Source of the DNA: Methylotenera_A sp040387515
GTDB lineage: Bacteria; Pseudomonadota; Gammaproteobacteria; Burkholderiales; Methylophilaceae
Reading direction: 5' to 3'
DNA: 64,000 bases
Assembly (NCBI GenBank): GCA_040387515.1
Contig: JAZKDP010000019.1
Span: 38,335 to 102,334, forward strand
Part shown: positions 1-8,954 of the stretch, one piece after another
Layout: every line of letters starts with the position of its first letter
How positions within the stretch are numbered: position 1 is the stretch's first letter
The notes under the pieces: model-generated
The model's database searches: none
Told to the model about the DNA's origin: nothing
Seen by the model: only the letters and a program-made list of their open reading frames with translations
Position numbers and translations under genes: made by a program

Positions 1-1513
1 CCAACGCAATTGCCGCTAAACCTGGCAAGGTAAGTGTCGCTTGTAGCATCGAAAGAAGAGCGACTAGTAACAGCAGATTAATACCCAGCGCCAATACGGA
101 AACACCACCAAAAATCATGTAGTAAATCATCATCATCACCGCAATAGCCGCGAAACCCCACAGCGTTGAGTGCACGCCACGTTTAATGTTTTCTTCACCC
201 ATGCTTGGGCCAACGGTACGTTCTTCAATGATTTCCATTGGAGCTGCAAGCGCACCAGCACGTAACAGCAGCGCAACATCGGTGGCTTCTTGCGTGTTAT
301 TCATGCCGGAAATCTGCACACGGCCACCACCGATTTCTTCATTAATCACTGGCGCGGTAATCACTTCAGTATTGCCTTTTTCAATCAGCAGAATCGCCAT
401 GCGCTTGCCCACGTTATCGCGTGTGACATTTTTAAATATGCCAGCACCGCGACCATCTAATGTGACATTCACAATTGCGCCACCAGTTTGATTATTAACG
501 CCTGGGCCAGCATCAGTAATGCGGTCGCCGGTTAATACCACATTCTTTTTAACTAGAATTGGATTACCTTCGCGATCCATATACACTTCGTCACCAAAAG
601 GCACTTGTCCTTTGACAGCCGCTTCAAGCGTGGCTAGGTCTTTTTTATCTTCATCCACCATACGAATTTCAAGCGTTGCAGTACGGCCTAAAATTTCTTT
701 CGCTTTGGCTGTATCTTGTACACCTGGCAATTGCACAACTATGCGGTCAAGGCCTTGTTGTTGCACGATTGGTTCAGCTACGCCTAACTCATTAATACGG
801 TTATGCAAGGTTTGTAGGTTTTGTTTGAGTGCGAACTCTTGGATTTTCTTTTTCGCCGCTTCGCCAATGGTGGCCGTTAACACTTGTTCTTTGCCATCAG
901 TTGAATCATTCAGCGTTAAGTCAGGGAAATCTTTGCTTAATACTTTACGTGCGGCATCTAAGTCTTTTTTATCGCTAAAGCGCACCTGCACCTTTTGGCC
1001 TTCGCGCGAAATGCCGAAGTAATTCACTTTTTCACGGCGTAATGTTGTGCGGAAATCGCCCACGCTACTTTCTGCTGACTTATCTAATGCCGCTTTCATA
1101 TCCACTTGTAGCAGAAAATGCACGCCACCACGTAAATCCAAACCCAAATACATGGGTTTAGCGCCAATACTTAATAGCCAATTCGGCGTTTGCGATAACA
1201 GATTTAACGCAACCGTATAATCTTTGCCCAAATTAGCAATTAATTTATCTTTGGCTTTAATTTGCGCTTCAGGATCAGCAAAGCGTACTTTTACACCGCT
1301 TGCATCCAAATAAATACCATTGAACGGCACATTGGCTAATTTGAGCGTCGCTTCAACTTTGCTCAGTAAAGCCGCATCTGCTTTCAGTGATGTTTTAGCT
1401 GGGCTGACTTGCACAGCAGGCGACTCACCAAAAAAATTGGGTATGGTGTAGAGCAACCCAATCAAAACGATAACGGCAATTAGAATGTATTTCCAGGTAG
1501 GGTAGCGGTTCAT
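1..1513 (-). CDS. secD: Protein translocase subunit SecD (3' part beyond the window)
   Basis: SecD with SecF is the proton-driven membrane partner of SecYEG that pulls exported proteins out on the periplasmic side. The reverse strand is open from ATG at 1513 to the left edge (504 codons). A membrane segment lies near residues 8-25, and the conserved D1 motif GLDLRGG sits around residues 124-130. The periplasmic P1 region follows, then the first C-terminal membrane segments at the edge, including the conserved RAGALAAP and GPSMG stretches. Betaproteobacterial SecD is usually about 620 residues, so roughly the last 110 plus secF should lie to the left. It forms an operon with yajC and tgt, the standard proteobacterial order. 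Confidence 0.97.
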   Translation of the reverse strand, partial: MNRYPTWKYILIAVIVLIGLLYTIPNFFGESPAVQVSPAKTSLKADAALLSKVEATLKLANVPFNGIYLDASGVKVRFADPEAQIKAKDKLIANLGKDYTVALNLLSQTPNWLLSIGAKPMYLGLDLRGGVHFLLQVDMKAALDKSAESSVGDFRTTLRREKVNYFGISREGQKVQVRFSDKKDLDAARKVLSKDFPDLTLNDSTDGKEQVLTATIGEAAKKKIQEFALKQNLQTLHNRINELGVAEPIVQQQGLDRIVVQLPGVQDTAKAKEILGRTATLEIRMVDEDKKDLATLEAAVKGQVPFGDEVYMDREGNPILVKKNVVLTGDRITDAGPGVNNQTGGAIVNVTLDGRGAGIFKNVTRDNVGKRMAILLIEKGNTEVITAPVINEEIGGGRVQISGMNNTQEATDVALLLRAGALAAPMEIIEERTVGPSMGEENIKRGVHSTLWGFAAIAVMMMIYYMIFGGVSVLALGINLLLLVALLSMLQATLTLPGLAAIAL

Positions 1514-1636
1514 AAATGCGGCTCAAAAATACTAAAATGCAGATTCAATTTAGTAATAAATTGTTAGTTTAAAAATGTTATTTTTAAATGATGATTAAGT
1601 TGGATACAAGCGCAAAATCGCTTAATAATTAAGCTG

Positions 1637-1966
1637 TTAAATGCCTTTAATCGTGCCAGGTGGCAGTAAAGTTTGCACAGCGTGCTTTTGCACATTAATC
1701 GTTGTGTTAGCAGCAATTTCAATGCTTACAAAGCTATCGCCCACTTTGCTGATTTTGCCAATCACGCCGCCTGTTGTTGCTACTTCATCGCCCGCTTTTA
1801 AGCTTTCAATCATAGCTTTCTGCTGTTTGGCCTGTTTCATTTGCGGGCGAATCAGCATGAAGTAAAACAAGGCGAAAATAATTAAGATCGGTAAAAAGCT
1901 CAATAAGTCACCACCTGGAGCGGCTGGAGCGGCGTGTGCGTTACTAATAAATAGATTGTTTAACAT
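1637..1966 (-). CDS. yajC: Sec translocon accessory protein YajC
   Basis: Small inner-membrane protein (109 residues) that associates with SecDF and AcrB-type pumps. It has one membrane segment near residues 22-40 (FLPILIIFALFYFMLIRPQ) followed by the family's QAK..KAM(I)ESLKAGDEV(A/V)T motif and a cytoplasmic beta-rich tail. The length is typical. It lies 123 bp upstream of secD and 51 bp downstream of tgt on the same strand, so all three are probably co-transcribed. The hydrophobic N-terminal extension containing NAHAAPAAPGGD is common in betaproteobacterial YajC. Confidence 0.95.
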   Translation of the reverse strand: MLNNLFISNAHAAPAAPGGDLLSFLPILIIFALFYFMLIRPQMKQAKQQKAMIESLKAGDEVATTGGVIGKISKVGDSFVSIEIAANTTINVQKHAVQTLLPPGTIKGI

Positions 1967-2017
1967 GCGGAATAACTTTCAAATAATTTTTAACTGTGCG
2001 ATTTTAGCACATACTGT

Positions 2018-3124
2018 TCAGCTTGAGAGGCGTGCGCGCTTGGCTTTAAAGTCTGTTTTAAATGTTTCAAATTCCCCTACTTCAATCGCGCCGCGCATGC
2101 CTTGCATTAATACTTGGTAATAATGCAAATTATGAATCGTGTTTAAACGTGCGCCTAAGATTTCACCTACTTTATGCAGGTGATGCAAATAAGCGCGGGT
2201 AAAGTTGCGACAGGTATAACACGCGCAATCATCATCTAACGGTTTTGTATCTTGTTTATAAAACGCATTCTTGATTTTAATGTCACCATATTGGGTAAAT
2301 AGCCAGCCATTGCGGGCGTTGCGGGTTGGCATCACGCAATCAAACATGTCCACGCCTTGCGAAACAGCAGCAACTAAATCTTCTGGCGTACCAACGCCCA
2401 TTAAATAACGTGGTTTGTTTTGCGGCATTTTGGGTGCCGTATGCGCCAAAATGCGCAACATATCTTCTTTGGGCTCGCCAACAGAAAGCCCGCCAATTGC
2501 GAAACCATCAAAGTCGATATCGACTAAACCATTTAAAGAAACGTCGCGTAAATCTTCAAACATTCCGCCTTGAATAATTCCAAATAGTGCATTTGCGTTG
2601 CCTTGATGCGCATCTTTGCTGCGCCTAGCCCAGCGCAGACTCAGCTGCATCGAATCATTTGCTTCTTTATGTGTTGCTGGGTAGGGCGTACATTCGTCAA
2701 AAATCATCACGATGTCGCTATTTAACACTTTTTGAATGCGCATGGATTCTTCTGGCGTTAAAAAGCAGGTGTCGCCGTTGATGGGCGATTTAAACTTAAC
2801 ACCTTCTTCTGAAATCTTGCGCATCGCGCCCAAACTCCACACCTGAAACCCCCCAGAATCTGTGAGAATCGGTTTATCCCAACCCATAAATTTGTGCAAA
2901 CCGCCATGCGCGGCAACCACTTCTAAGCCAGGACGCAACCACAGGTGAAAAGTATTGCCCAGCACAATGTGTGCATCAATTTCAGCTAACTCTAATGGTG
3001 ACATGGCTTTAACCGTGCCGTACGTACCAACCGGCATAAACGCAGGCGTTTGTACATCGCCATGTGCCAAACTAACGGTACCGCGACGGGCAAGGCCGTC
3101 GGTTTTGTGAAGGGTGAATTGCAT
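2018..3124 (-). CDS. tgt: tRNA-guanine(34) transglycosylase
   Basis: Exchanges G34 of tRNA-Asp/Asn/His/Tyr for preQ1 on the route to queuosine. It is a full-length TIM-barrel enzyme of 368 residues. The general acid/base Asp is D89 in TDSGGFQ and the nucleophile is D262 in GVDMFDCVMPTRNARNG. The zinc site is C300, C302, C305 and H331. A Trp follows FQV (residue 96) where Phe is common; this is conservative. The ATG at 3124 gives the usual N-terminus MQFTLHKTDG. One of its substrates, tRNA-Asp(GTC), is encoded at 45.5 kb. It heads the tgt-yajC-secD operon. Confidence 0.98.
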   Translation of the reverse strand: MQFTLHKTDGLARRGTVSLAHGDVQTPAFMPVGTYGTVKAMSPLELAEIDAHIVLGNTFHLWLRPGLEVVAAHGGLHKFMGWDKPILTDSGGFQVWSLGAMRKISEEGVKFKSPINGDTCFLTPEESMRIQKVLNSDIVMIFDECTPYPATHKEANDSMQLSLRWARRSKDAHQGNANALFGIIQGGMFEDLRDVSLNGLVDIDFDGFAIGGLSVGEPKEDMLRILAHTAPKMPQNKPRYLMGVGTPEDLVAAVSQGVDMFDCVMPTRNARNGWLFTQYGDIKIKNAFYKQDTKPLDDDCACYTCRNFTRAYLHHLHKVGEILGARLNTIHNLHYYQVLMQGMRGAIEVGEFETFKTDFKAKRARLSS

Positions 3125-3306
3125 GTTTAAACCTAAATTGAAGCGTTAATTTTAAGTCGCGATACTATCATAAGCGAGCGCTTACACTAAACATCGGCGT
3201 CGCATAAATAATGCTGTTAAGTTGCGCTAACCGCGACTAATTAACAAAGTCAGTGATACCAAATGACCATGATAATCAATTTAGAGTGAGCAAAATAAGT
3301 ATGCTT

Positions 3307-3315
3307 TGATATACT
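3307..3315 (+). promoter_or_regulatory. Probable extended -10 promoter of pssA
   Basis: TGATATACT combines the TGn extension with a good -10 hexamer (TATACT), 30 bp upstream of the pssA start. No good -35 is visible, as expected for extended -10 promoters. Assigned by eye only. Confidence 0.35.
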
Positions 3316-3345
3316 GGATGTAATTTTATTAGCAGGCTGAATACA

Positions 3346-4131
3346 ATGGCTGTCGTTAAAGCACGTGCACCACGCAAACAAGTCGATACATTAAAATCGC
3401 GCGGCATTTATTTGCTGCCCAATTTATTCACCTCCGCTGCTTTATTTGCTGGCTTTTATGCCATTGTGCAGGCGATGAACTTTAACTTTGAGCAATCTGC
3501 GATTGCCATTTTTATTGCCATGGTGATGGATGGATTAGATGGACGTGTAGCCCGCATGACCAATACCACCAGCGCATTTGGTGCAGAATACGATAGCTTG
3601 TCTGACATGGTTTCTTTCGGCGTGGCGCCAGCATTAATTATGTATGTGTGGGCGTTAAAGCCGATGGGGAAATTGGGCTGGATAGCTGCTTTTATTTATT
3701 GCGCCTGCGCGGCGTTAAGGTTGGCGCGTTTTAATACCAAGTTAGACGATGATTATCAAGATAAACGTTATTTCCAAGGCTTGCCCAGCCCAGCAGCAGC
3801 GGCATTATTGGCGGGCTTTGTATGGGTGGCGTATGAGTATGATGTAGATGGACGTGAAATATTTTTTGGCGCATTACAGATGAAATGGATGGCTTGGGGC
3901 TTAACGGTTTTTGCAGCTCTCAGTATGGTGAGCGATCTTAAGTTTTACAGCGGAAAAGACATTAATTTAAAACAAAGTGTACCTTTCGTGGCTATTTTGG
4001 CGATTGTTTTAGCTTTTGTGCTGATCTCTTACAGCCCACCCGAAGTCTTGTTTACTGTGGTTTTGGTCTACGCATTATCTGGCTATTTTTTGTGGGTAAA
4101 GTCGCGTGCGGCAAAAAAAAGCATAAGCTAA
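3346..4131 (+). CDS. pssA: CDP-diacylglycerol--serine O-phosphatidyltransferase
   Basis: Makes phosphatidylserine from CDP-diacylglycerol and serine at the inner membrane, the first step toward phosphatidylethanolamine. The 261-residue protein has about seven membrane segments. The CDP-alcohol phosphotransferase signature DG-x2-AR-x8-G-x3-D-x3-D is intact at residues 65-87, ending EYDSLSD. It is the membrane-type (subclass II) enzyme. It stands alone: the tgt operon is divergent and leuA lies 427 bp downstream. In many betaproteobacteria pssA sits near ilvC/leuA, so the neighbourhood with leuA fits that ancestral arrangement. Confidence 0.95.
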   Translation: MAVVKARAPRKQVDTLKSRGIYLLPNLFTSAALFAGFYAIVQAMNFNFEQSAIAIFIAMVMDGLDGRVARMTNTTSAFGAEYDSLSDMVSFGVAPALIMYVWALKPMGKLGWIAAFIYCACAALRLARFNTKLDDDYQDKRYFQGLPSPAAAALLAGFVWVAYEYDVDGREIFFGALQMKWMAWGLTVFAALSMVSDLKFYSGKDINLKQSVPFVAILAIVLAFVLISYSPPEVLFTVVLVYALSGYFLWVKSRAAKKSIS

Positions 4132-4259
4132 TTTGATATTAAGATGCCATTATTAAAGGCATCATTAAGTTAAAACCTGTTAAATTAAAAACAAGTCCTT
4201 AAGCATAAACGCACGATTAGCTACTTGAAAAGCCAGCATTAAATATTTATACTAATTAC

Positions 4260-4376
4260 ATGTTGAATCATTTCACATTTCAAGCAACATCTTTTTACGC
4301 AGGCTTATTTTTAAGCCTTGCTTTAGCATTGGCTGCGCTACGCCCAGCTATGCTGCTGCGCGCCAGCGCACAATAA
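4260..4376 (+). CDS. Leu-rich 38-codon ORF upstream of leuA; candidate leader peptide
   Basis: An ATG-initiated open frame starting MLNHFTFQAT and ending in RASAQ stop. It has nine Leu in 38 residues, concentrated in alternating Leu positions (GLFLSLALALAAL) and a late Leu-Leu pair. It lies 182 bp before leuA in an otherwise geneless 427-bp interval (4132-4558). Short Leu-rich peptides ahead of leucine genes are classic attenuators, which would explain the long leader. No canonical run of four Leu codons and no clear downstream rho-independent terminator is visible, only a weak CACTG/CAGTG hairpin around 4412. It could equally be a small membrane protein or chance. Confidence 0.3.
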   Translation: MLNHFTFQATSFYAGLFLSLALALAALRPAMLLRASAQ

Positions 4377-4558
4377 TCCCCCAACCCCCTAAAGTAATTT
4401 CGTGCTCACTGTTTTTTACAGTGCTCAGTTTAATTGTGATCAATAAACAGTTACTCTGGCTAGTTAACAGTACAGTGAGTAAAATGATTGTATTTGTAGC
4501 TTTTGCGCAATTGATTAATAAATAATCAAAGCAAGCTGCAGCATTAGGAATAAAAAAC

Positions 4559-6124
4559 ATGAACACAGCAAATCAAACTAATACCCCGGCCAATAACCAA
4601 ATTATTATATTTGACACCACTTTGCGCGATGGCGAACAAAGCCCTGGTGCATCAATGACCAAAGAAGAAAAAATTCGTATCGCACGCCAACTTGAAAAAT
4701 TGGGCGTCAACGTGATTGAAGCAGGCTTTGCCGCCGCAAGTCCAGGTGACTTTGAGGCAATCTCTGAGATTGCCAAGATCGTCAAAAACTCTACCGTTTG
4801 CTCACTTGCCCGTGCCAGTGAAAATGATGTGCGTCGTGCTGGTGAAGCGATTAAACACGCTGCCTCTGGCCGTATTCACACGTTTATCGCCACCAGCAAA
4901 ATCCACATGGAAAACAAGTTGCGCATGACGGAAGACCAAGTGCTGGAGCGCGCAGTACAAGCCGTTAAATGGGCATTGGAATATACACCAGATGTGGAGT
5001 TTTCTGCTGAAGATGCAGTGCGTTCAGATATCGACTTCTTAGTACGCGTATTTGATGCGGTGATTGAAGCCGGTGCGAAAACCATCAATGTGCCAGATAC
5101 CGTGGGTTATTCGATTCCCGCGCCGTGGGGCGAAACGATGGCGACTTTGATTAAGCGCGTAAAAAATTCTGACAAAGTGGTGTGGAGTACGCATTGTCAT
5201 AATGATTTGGGCATGGCGGTTGCCAACTCTTTGGCGGCGGTGATGGGCGGCGCGCGTCAAGTGGAATGCACAATTAACGGGTTAGGTGAGCGCGCAGGCA
5301 ATGCCAGCTTAGAAGAAGTAGTAATGGCGTTACGCACACGTAAAGACATTTTCAAGCTTGAAACCAGTATTGATACTACGCAAATCGTGCCAACTTCTAA
5401 ATTGGTTTCTACGATTACCGGTTACCCAGTGCAGCCGAATAAGGCGATTGTCGGCGCAAATGCGTTTGCGCATGAAAGCGGTATCCACCAAGATGGCGTG
5501 TTAAAGCATCGCGAAACCTATGAAATTATGCGTGCAGAAGATGTAGGCTGGAACGCAAATAAATTAACTTTGGGTAAATTGTCCGGTCGCAATGCCTTTA
5601 GAACTCGCTTGAAAGAATTGGGCATTGAGTTGGAGTCTGAAGATGCGATAAATGCCGCTTTTGCGCGCTTTAAAAATTTAGCGGACAAGAAATCAGAGAT
5701 TTTTGATGAAGATTTGCATGCTTTAGTCAGTGATGAGTTTGTACACGAGGCCAGTGAAAATTACAAATTGGTATATTTGCAAGTTGCCTCGCAAACGGGT
5801 GAAGTGCCGCATGCCATTATTACCTTGTCAGATAACAGCATAGAAAAACGTGCAGAAGCAGATGGCGGCGGCCCTGTAGATGCGACGTTTAAAGCGATCG
5901 AAAGTATGGTCAACAGCGGTGCTGAGTTGCAATTGTATTCAGTCAACAATATTACCAGCGGTACCGATGCACAAGGCGAAGTCACCGTGCGTTTAGCAAA
6001 AGGCGGGCGTATCGTGAATGGACAGGGCGCAGATACCGATATCGTGGTGGCTTCAGCCAAGGCGTATTTGAATGGATTGAATAAATTGTATTCCAAAGAC
6101 GAGAAGATGAATCCGCAACTTTAA
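4559..6124 (+). CDS. leuA: 2-isopropylmalate synthase
   Basis: Condenses acetyl-CoA with 2-ketoisovalerate, the committed step of leucine synthesis. The 521-residue protein has the DRE-TIM barrel signature TTLRDGEQSPG (residues 20-30), the metal-binding HCHNDLG motif and the GLGERAGNASLEE and HESGIHQDGVLKH motifs. It ends in the C-terminal LeuA dimer/regulatory domain (about 390-515) that mediates leucine feedback inhibition. The ATG at 4559 follows AGGAATAAAAAAC, an acceptable ribosome site. It is a single-gene unit closed by the hairpin at 6137-6178. A Leu-rich upstream ORF may add attenuation control. Confidence 0.97.
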   Translation: MNTANQTNTPANNQIIIFDTTLRDGEQSPGASMTKEEKIRIARQLEKLGVNVIEAGFAAASPGDFEAISEIAKIVKNSTVCSLARASENDVRRAGEAIKHAASGRIHTFIATSKIHMENKLRMTEDQVLERAVQAVKWALEYTPDVEFSAEDAVRSDIDFLVRVFDAVIEAGAKTINVPDTVGYSIPAPWGETMATLIKRVKNSDKVVWSTHCHNDLGMAVANSLAAVMGGARQVECTINGLGERAGNASLEEVVMALRTRKDIFKLETSIDTTQIVPTSKLVSTITGYPVQPNKAIVGANAFAHESGIHQDGVLKHRETYEIMRAEDVGWNANKLTLGKLSGRNAFRTRLKELGIELESEDAINAAFARFKNLADKKSEIFDEDLHALVSDEFVHEASENYKLVYLQVASQTGEVPHAIITLSDNSIEKRAEADGGGPVDATFKAIESMVNSGAELQLYSVNNITSGTDAQGEVTVRLAKGGRIVNGQGADTDIVVASAKAYLNGLNKLYSKDEKMNPQL

Positions 6125-6136
6125 TTTTTTATCTTT

Positions 6137-6178
6137 AAAATTCGCCAAGAACTATTAAAACGGTTATTGGCGAATTTT
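6137..6178 (+). terminator. Hairpin after leuA
   Basis: Perfect 12-bp inverted repeat AAAATTCGCCAA / TTGGCGAATTTT separated by 18 bases, starting 13 bp after the leuA stop. The arms end in A and T runs, so it can work as a rho-independent terminator. It also abuts the start of the next gene (6194). Confidence 0.65.
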
Positions 6179-6193
6179 AGTTAAGCAATTTAA

Positions 6194-7075
6194 ATGTCCT
6201 CTAAAAATCAAACTTTATTTATTTTTTTAGCCCTGTTTTGCACCTATTTCATCTGGGGTTCAACTTATTTAGCGATTAAATTTGGCATTGAAAGTTTTCC
6301 GCCATTTTTAATGGGTGGCATACGTTTTACGGTGGCTGGTGCTTTGTTATATGTGGTGATGCGTTTTCTTGGCTCGCCGAATCCGACAAAACAGCAATGG
6401 CTGGGTGCTACGGCAGTCGGTATTTTGTTGCCTGCGTTGGGTAACGGAACTGTGTGTTATGTGCAGCAAACGGTTTCATCCAGCGTGGCGGCGCTTTCTA
6501 TTGCCACTGCGCCAATCTGGATGGCGATTTTTGCATCCATTTGGGGGCACAAGATAACCCGTCAGGAATGGATTGGTATTGCGGTTGGCTTGGTAGGGAT
6601 TGTGCTATTAAATGTGGGCGGTAGTTTGCAAGGTCAGTTATTTAGCGCATTTTTATTGATTTTTGCAGCTGCCAGTTGGTCGTTTGGCTCGGTTTGGGGT
6701 AAGCAATTAAGTATGCCAGCAGGGTTAATGGCGCCAGCATGCCAAATGTTAATGGGCGGCATTGCGTTACTAATATTCAGCACACTTCAAGGTGAACAAT
6801 ATCCCAGCGTAATCAGCGTAAAATCTTGGGCAGCGATGTTGTTTTTAATTGTTTTGGGTTCGTTGGTTGCTTATAGCGCTTATCAATATTTGCTTAAAAC
6901 TGTGCGGCCACTGGTCGCTAGTAGCAATACGTTTGTTAACCCAATCGTGGCATTCGCTGTGGGTATTTGGCTGGCAAATGAGCATGTCACCCCAACTGAA
7001 TATATTGCGCTGGCGGTGATTTTAGTGGGCGTATTTTTAGTCCTTTCTGCAGTCAATGAAAATACAGAGCGGTAA
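6194..7075 (+). CDS. EamA/DMT-family transporter (YedA/RhaT-like exporter)
   Basis: Ten-helix inner-membrane drug/metabolite transporter of 293 residues with two EamA repeats (about 10-140 and 150-285). The first membrane segment carries the family signature YFIWGSTYLAIKFGIESFPP, and the second repeat begins near SWSFGSVWGKQL. The family exports amino acids and other small metabolites; the substrate cannot be read from the sequence. The start ATG has no strong ribosome site. It is separated from leuA by a terminator hairpin, so adjacency to leucine synthesis is only suggestive of amino acid export. Confidence 0.85.
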   Translation: MSSKNQTLFIFLALFCTYFIWGSTYLAIKFGIESFPPFLMGGIRFTVAGALLYVVMRFLGSPNPTKQQWLGATAVGILLPALGNGTVCYVQQTVSSSVAALSIATAPIWMAIFASIWGHKITRQEWIGIAVGLVGIVLLNVGGSLQGQLFSAFLLIFAAASWSFGSVWGKQLSMPAGLMAPACQMLMGGIALLIFSTLQGEQYPSVISVKSWAAMLFLIVLGSLVAYSAYQYLLKTVRPLVASSNTFVNPIVAFAVGIWLANEHVTPTEYIALAVILVGVFLVLSAVNENTER

Positions 7076-7077
7076 CT

Positions 7078-7157
7078 GCGTTGGCTTTTTCTTGCCGTAC
7101 TATTCGTACTATCTGCGTCAAGCCGCCTTTCTCAACTCTTTATTTTCATTGTCTTAG
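7078..7157. repeat. Possible dispersed betaproteobacterial repeat
   Basis: The gap between the EamA gene and the next gene contains CTTGCCGTACTATTCGTACT followed by ATCTGCGTCAAGCCGCCTTT. From memory this closely resembles a high-copy intergenic element of Neisseria genomes (CTTGCCGTACTATTTGTACT, then GTCTGCGG..). GTAC-TATTC-GTAC makes a small internal palindrome. I see no second copy in this window, so the repeat status is recollection and not observation. Confidence 0.4.
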
Positions 7158-7179
7158 TTAATTCGTAACGGAGTAAATT

Positions 7180-7842
7180 TTGAATTTAGCTTTATTTGAT
7201 CTTGATAACACATTGCTAGCAGGCGATTCAGACTATAACTGGAGCTTGTTTTTAATAGAAGAAGGTTTATTAGATGCTAAAACGCATCATGACCGCAATG
7301 AACAGTTTTACTTGGATTACAAAAGTGGCAATTTGGATATTTTTGCCTTTTTAAAATTTCAGTTACAGCCTTTAAGCCAGTATCCTAAAAAATTCTTGGA
7401 TGAATTACACGTTAAGTATATGGATAAAGTCATTAAGCCGATGATGACGGATAAAGCACAGGATTTGGTGAATGAGCATAAAGCGGCAGGGGATTTATGC
7501 ATCGTGATTACCGCTACTAACAGTTTTGTGACCAAGCCAATTGCCACTGCTTATGGCATTGAGCACTTAATTGGCACTGACCCGGAAATGGTTGATGGCC
7601 AATTTACTGGCGGTGTGAGCGGTGTGCCGAGTTTTCAGGCAGGCAAAGTGACGCGGATTAATGAATGGTTGGCGGAAAAAGGCCAAACATTAACTGGCTT
7701 TGACAAAAGCTATTTTTATAGTGATTCGCACAACGATTTGCCATTGATGAAATTAGTGACGAATCCTGTAGCGGTGGATGCGGACGAAACTCTTACCGCA
7801 TATGCCAAAGCACATAATTGGCCTGCTATTAGTTTACGTTAG
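7180..7842 (+). CDS. HAD-IB family phosphatase (SerB-like)
   Basis: A 220-residue HAD hydrolase of subfamily IB, the phosphoserine phosphatase-like group. All four HAD motifs are present: nucleophile D7 and acid D9 in FDLDNT, T111 in ITAT, K156, and the metal-binding SDSHND at residues 181-186. The start is a TTG at 7180, supported by a good ribosome site (AACGGAG, seven bases upstream) and by the canonical N-terminus MNLALFDLDNTLL. The substrate is uncertain; proteins of this type act on phosphoserine, histidinol phosphate or lyso-phospholipids. It has its own transcription unit. Confidence 0.88.
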   Translation: MNLALFDLDNTLLAGDSDYNWSLFLIEEGLLDAKTHHDRNEQFYLDYKSGNLDIFAFLKFQLQPLSQYPKKFLDELHVKYMDKVIKPMMTDKAQDLVNEHKAAGDLCIVITATNSFVTKPIATAYGIEHLIGTDPEMVDGQFTGGVSGVPSFQAGKVTRINEWLAEKGQTLTGFDKSYFYSDSHNDLPLMKLVTNPVAVDADETLTAYAKAHNWPAISLR

Positions 7843-8026
7843 GATTATTGCCGTTTAATTTAAGCGGCTACAAGGCGCTTATATCGGATTAATTTAGATG
7901 AAAGCGATTGTTTGTTTTGAGCTAAATTTAGGGCTAAGTTAGCACTGTATGTAGTTAAAGTTGGTGAAAATAGTATGTTAAGTAGGTATTCACTAGTAAA
8001 TACAGCCTGAATAATTGTTAACGCTA

Positions 8027-8848
8027 TTATTTATTCAATAATACTTGCAGCACAAAACGGCTGCCGATATAAGCTAGCAGTAACAGCAAGAAACCGATTA
8101 AGGTCAGCTTAATTGCTTTTTTGCCACGCCAGCCGTATTGGTAACGTCCAAATAATAACCAGCCATAAATCACCCAAGACGCAATCGAAAAAAGAGTTTT
8201 GTGATTCCATTGCAATGGTTTACCAAAAATTTGCTCGCTAAATAACACGCCGCTTATTAATGTTAGCGTGAGCAAGACAAAACCAACGGTAATCACTCGA
8301 AATAATAAGCTTTCCATCACCATTAATGGCGGAAAGCTGGGCAGTTTAATTAATGTGGGTTTGTTGTGTAGACTACGTTCAGCGATTGTCATTAACAGTG
8401 CATGCAAAGCGGCAAATGTGAATAAGCTATAGGCCAGAATCGCAATGCCGATATGCGCCATAAATAAGCCTTCGTGCGCAGTGGGTAAATAATGATTTTT
8501 GATGGCAAAGGCGGGCAGCAAAACAAAAATCGCGGCGGGTGGCAATACAAAAGCTTGCAGGCTATGTAATTCGTGTTTTAAATCTGTTAACCAATACACC
8601 AATACCGTTAGCCAAAAAATGGCCGACAACGCATAGTAAAAACCTAAATTTACACTGCCAACACTAAAGACATCACGGTATAAAAGCCAGCCATGCAACA
8701 TTAAGCCCAAGGCAACCATGGCAGAATGCAATTTAAGTGATTGCACATTAGTGACTGATTTGGCGGTGCGCCAAAAATCCGCAGCAACTGCGATATAAAT
8801 AAAAGCGACAACCAAATACGGAATGAAATAGTGCATTGAATTTTGCAT
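8027..8848 (-). CDS. ypjD: CcsA/YpjD-family inner-membrane protein
   Basis: Polytopic protein of 273 residues with about eight membrane segments, related to the cytochrome c assembly protein CcsA/CcmC. A conserved His-containing segment (AHIGIAILAYSLFTFAALHALLM) matches the haem-handling helix of the superfamily. In proteobacteria this gene is typically divergent from ffh, exactly as seen here (106 bp between start codons). A haem or cytochrome c role is inferred from the family and has not been established for this subgroup. The ATG at 8848 is chosen; an internal Met at residue 5 is an alternative. Confidence 0.85.
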   Translation of the reverse strand: MQNSMHYFIPYLVVAFIYIAVAADFWRTAKSVTNVQSLKLHSAMVALGLMLHGWLLYRDVFSVGSVNLGFYYALSAIFWLTVLVYWLTDLKHELHSLQAFVLPPAAIFVLLPAFAIKNHYLPTAHEGLFMAHIGIAILAYSLFTFAALHALLMTIAERSLHNKPTLIKLPSFPPLMVMESLLFRVITVGFVLLTLTLISGVLFSEQIFGKPLQWNHKTLFSIASWVIYGWLLFGRYQYGWRGKKAIKLTLIGFLLLLLAYIGSRFVLQVLLNK

Positions 8849-8954
8849 ATGACAATTATGGCAAAACTCGTCTAATTAGCATAGCTTGATGTAAAATTAC
8901 TGCAAACTCAGTTAGCAATATCTTTCAGTATCACCTTTGAAGGTAACCCCGAAA

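Noticed and set aside
186..1022. Two plus-strand open frames at the left edge
   Set aside because: They are antisense to secD, whose protein sequence is clearly recognisable on the minus strand.
2834..2842. Trp in place of Phe in the Tgt FQV(F)SLGA motif as a defect
   Set aside because: Single conservative aromatic change outside the catalytic residues; all catalytic and zinc residues are intact.
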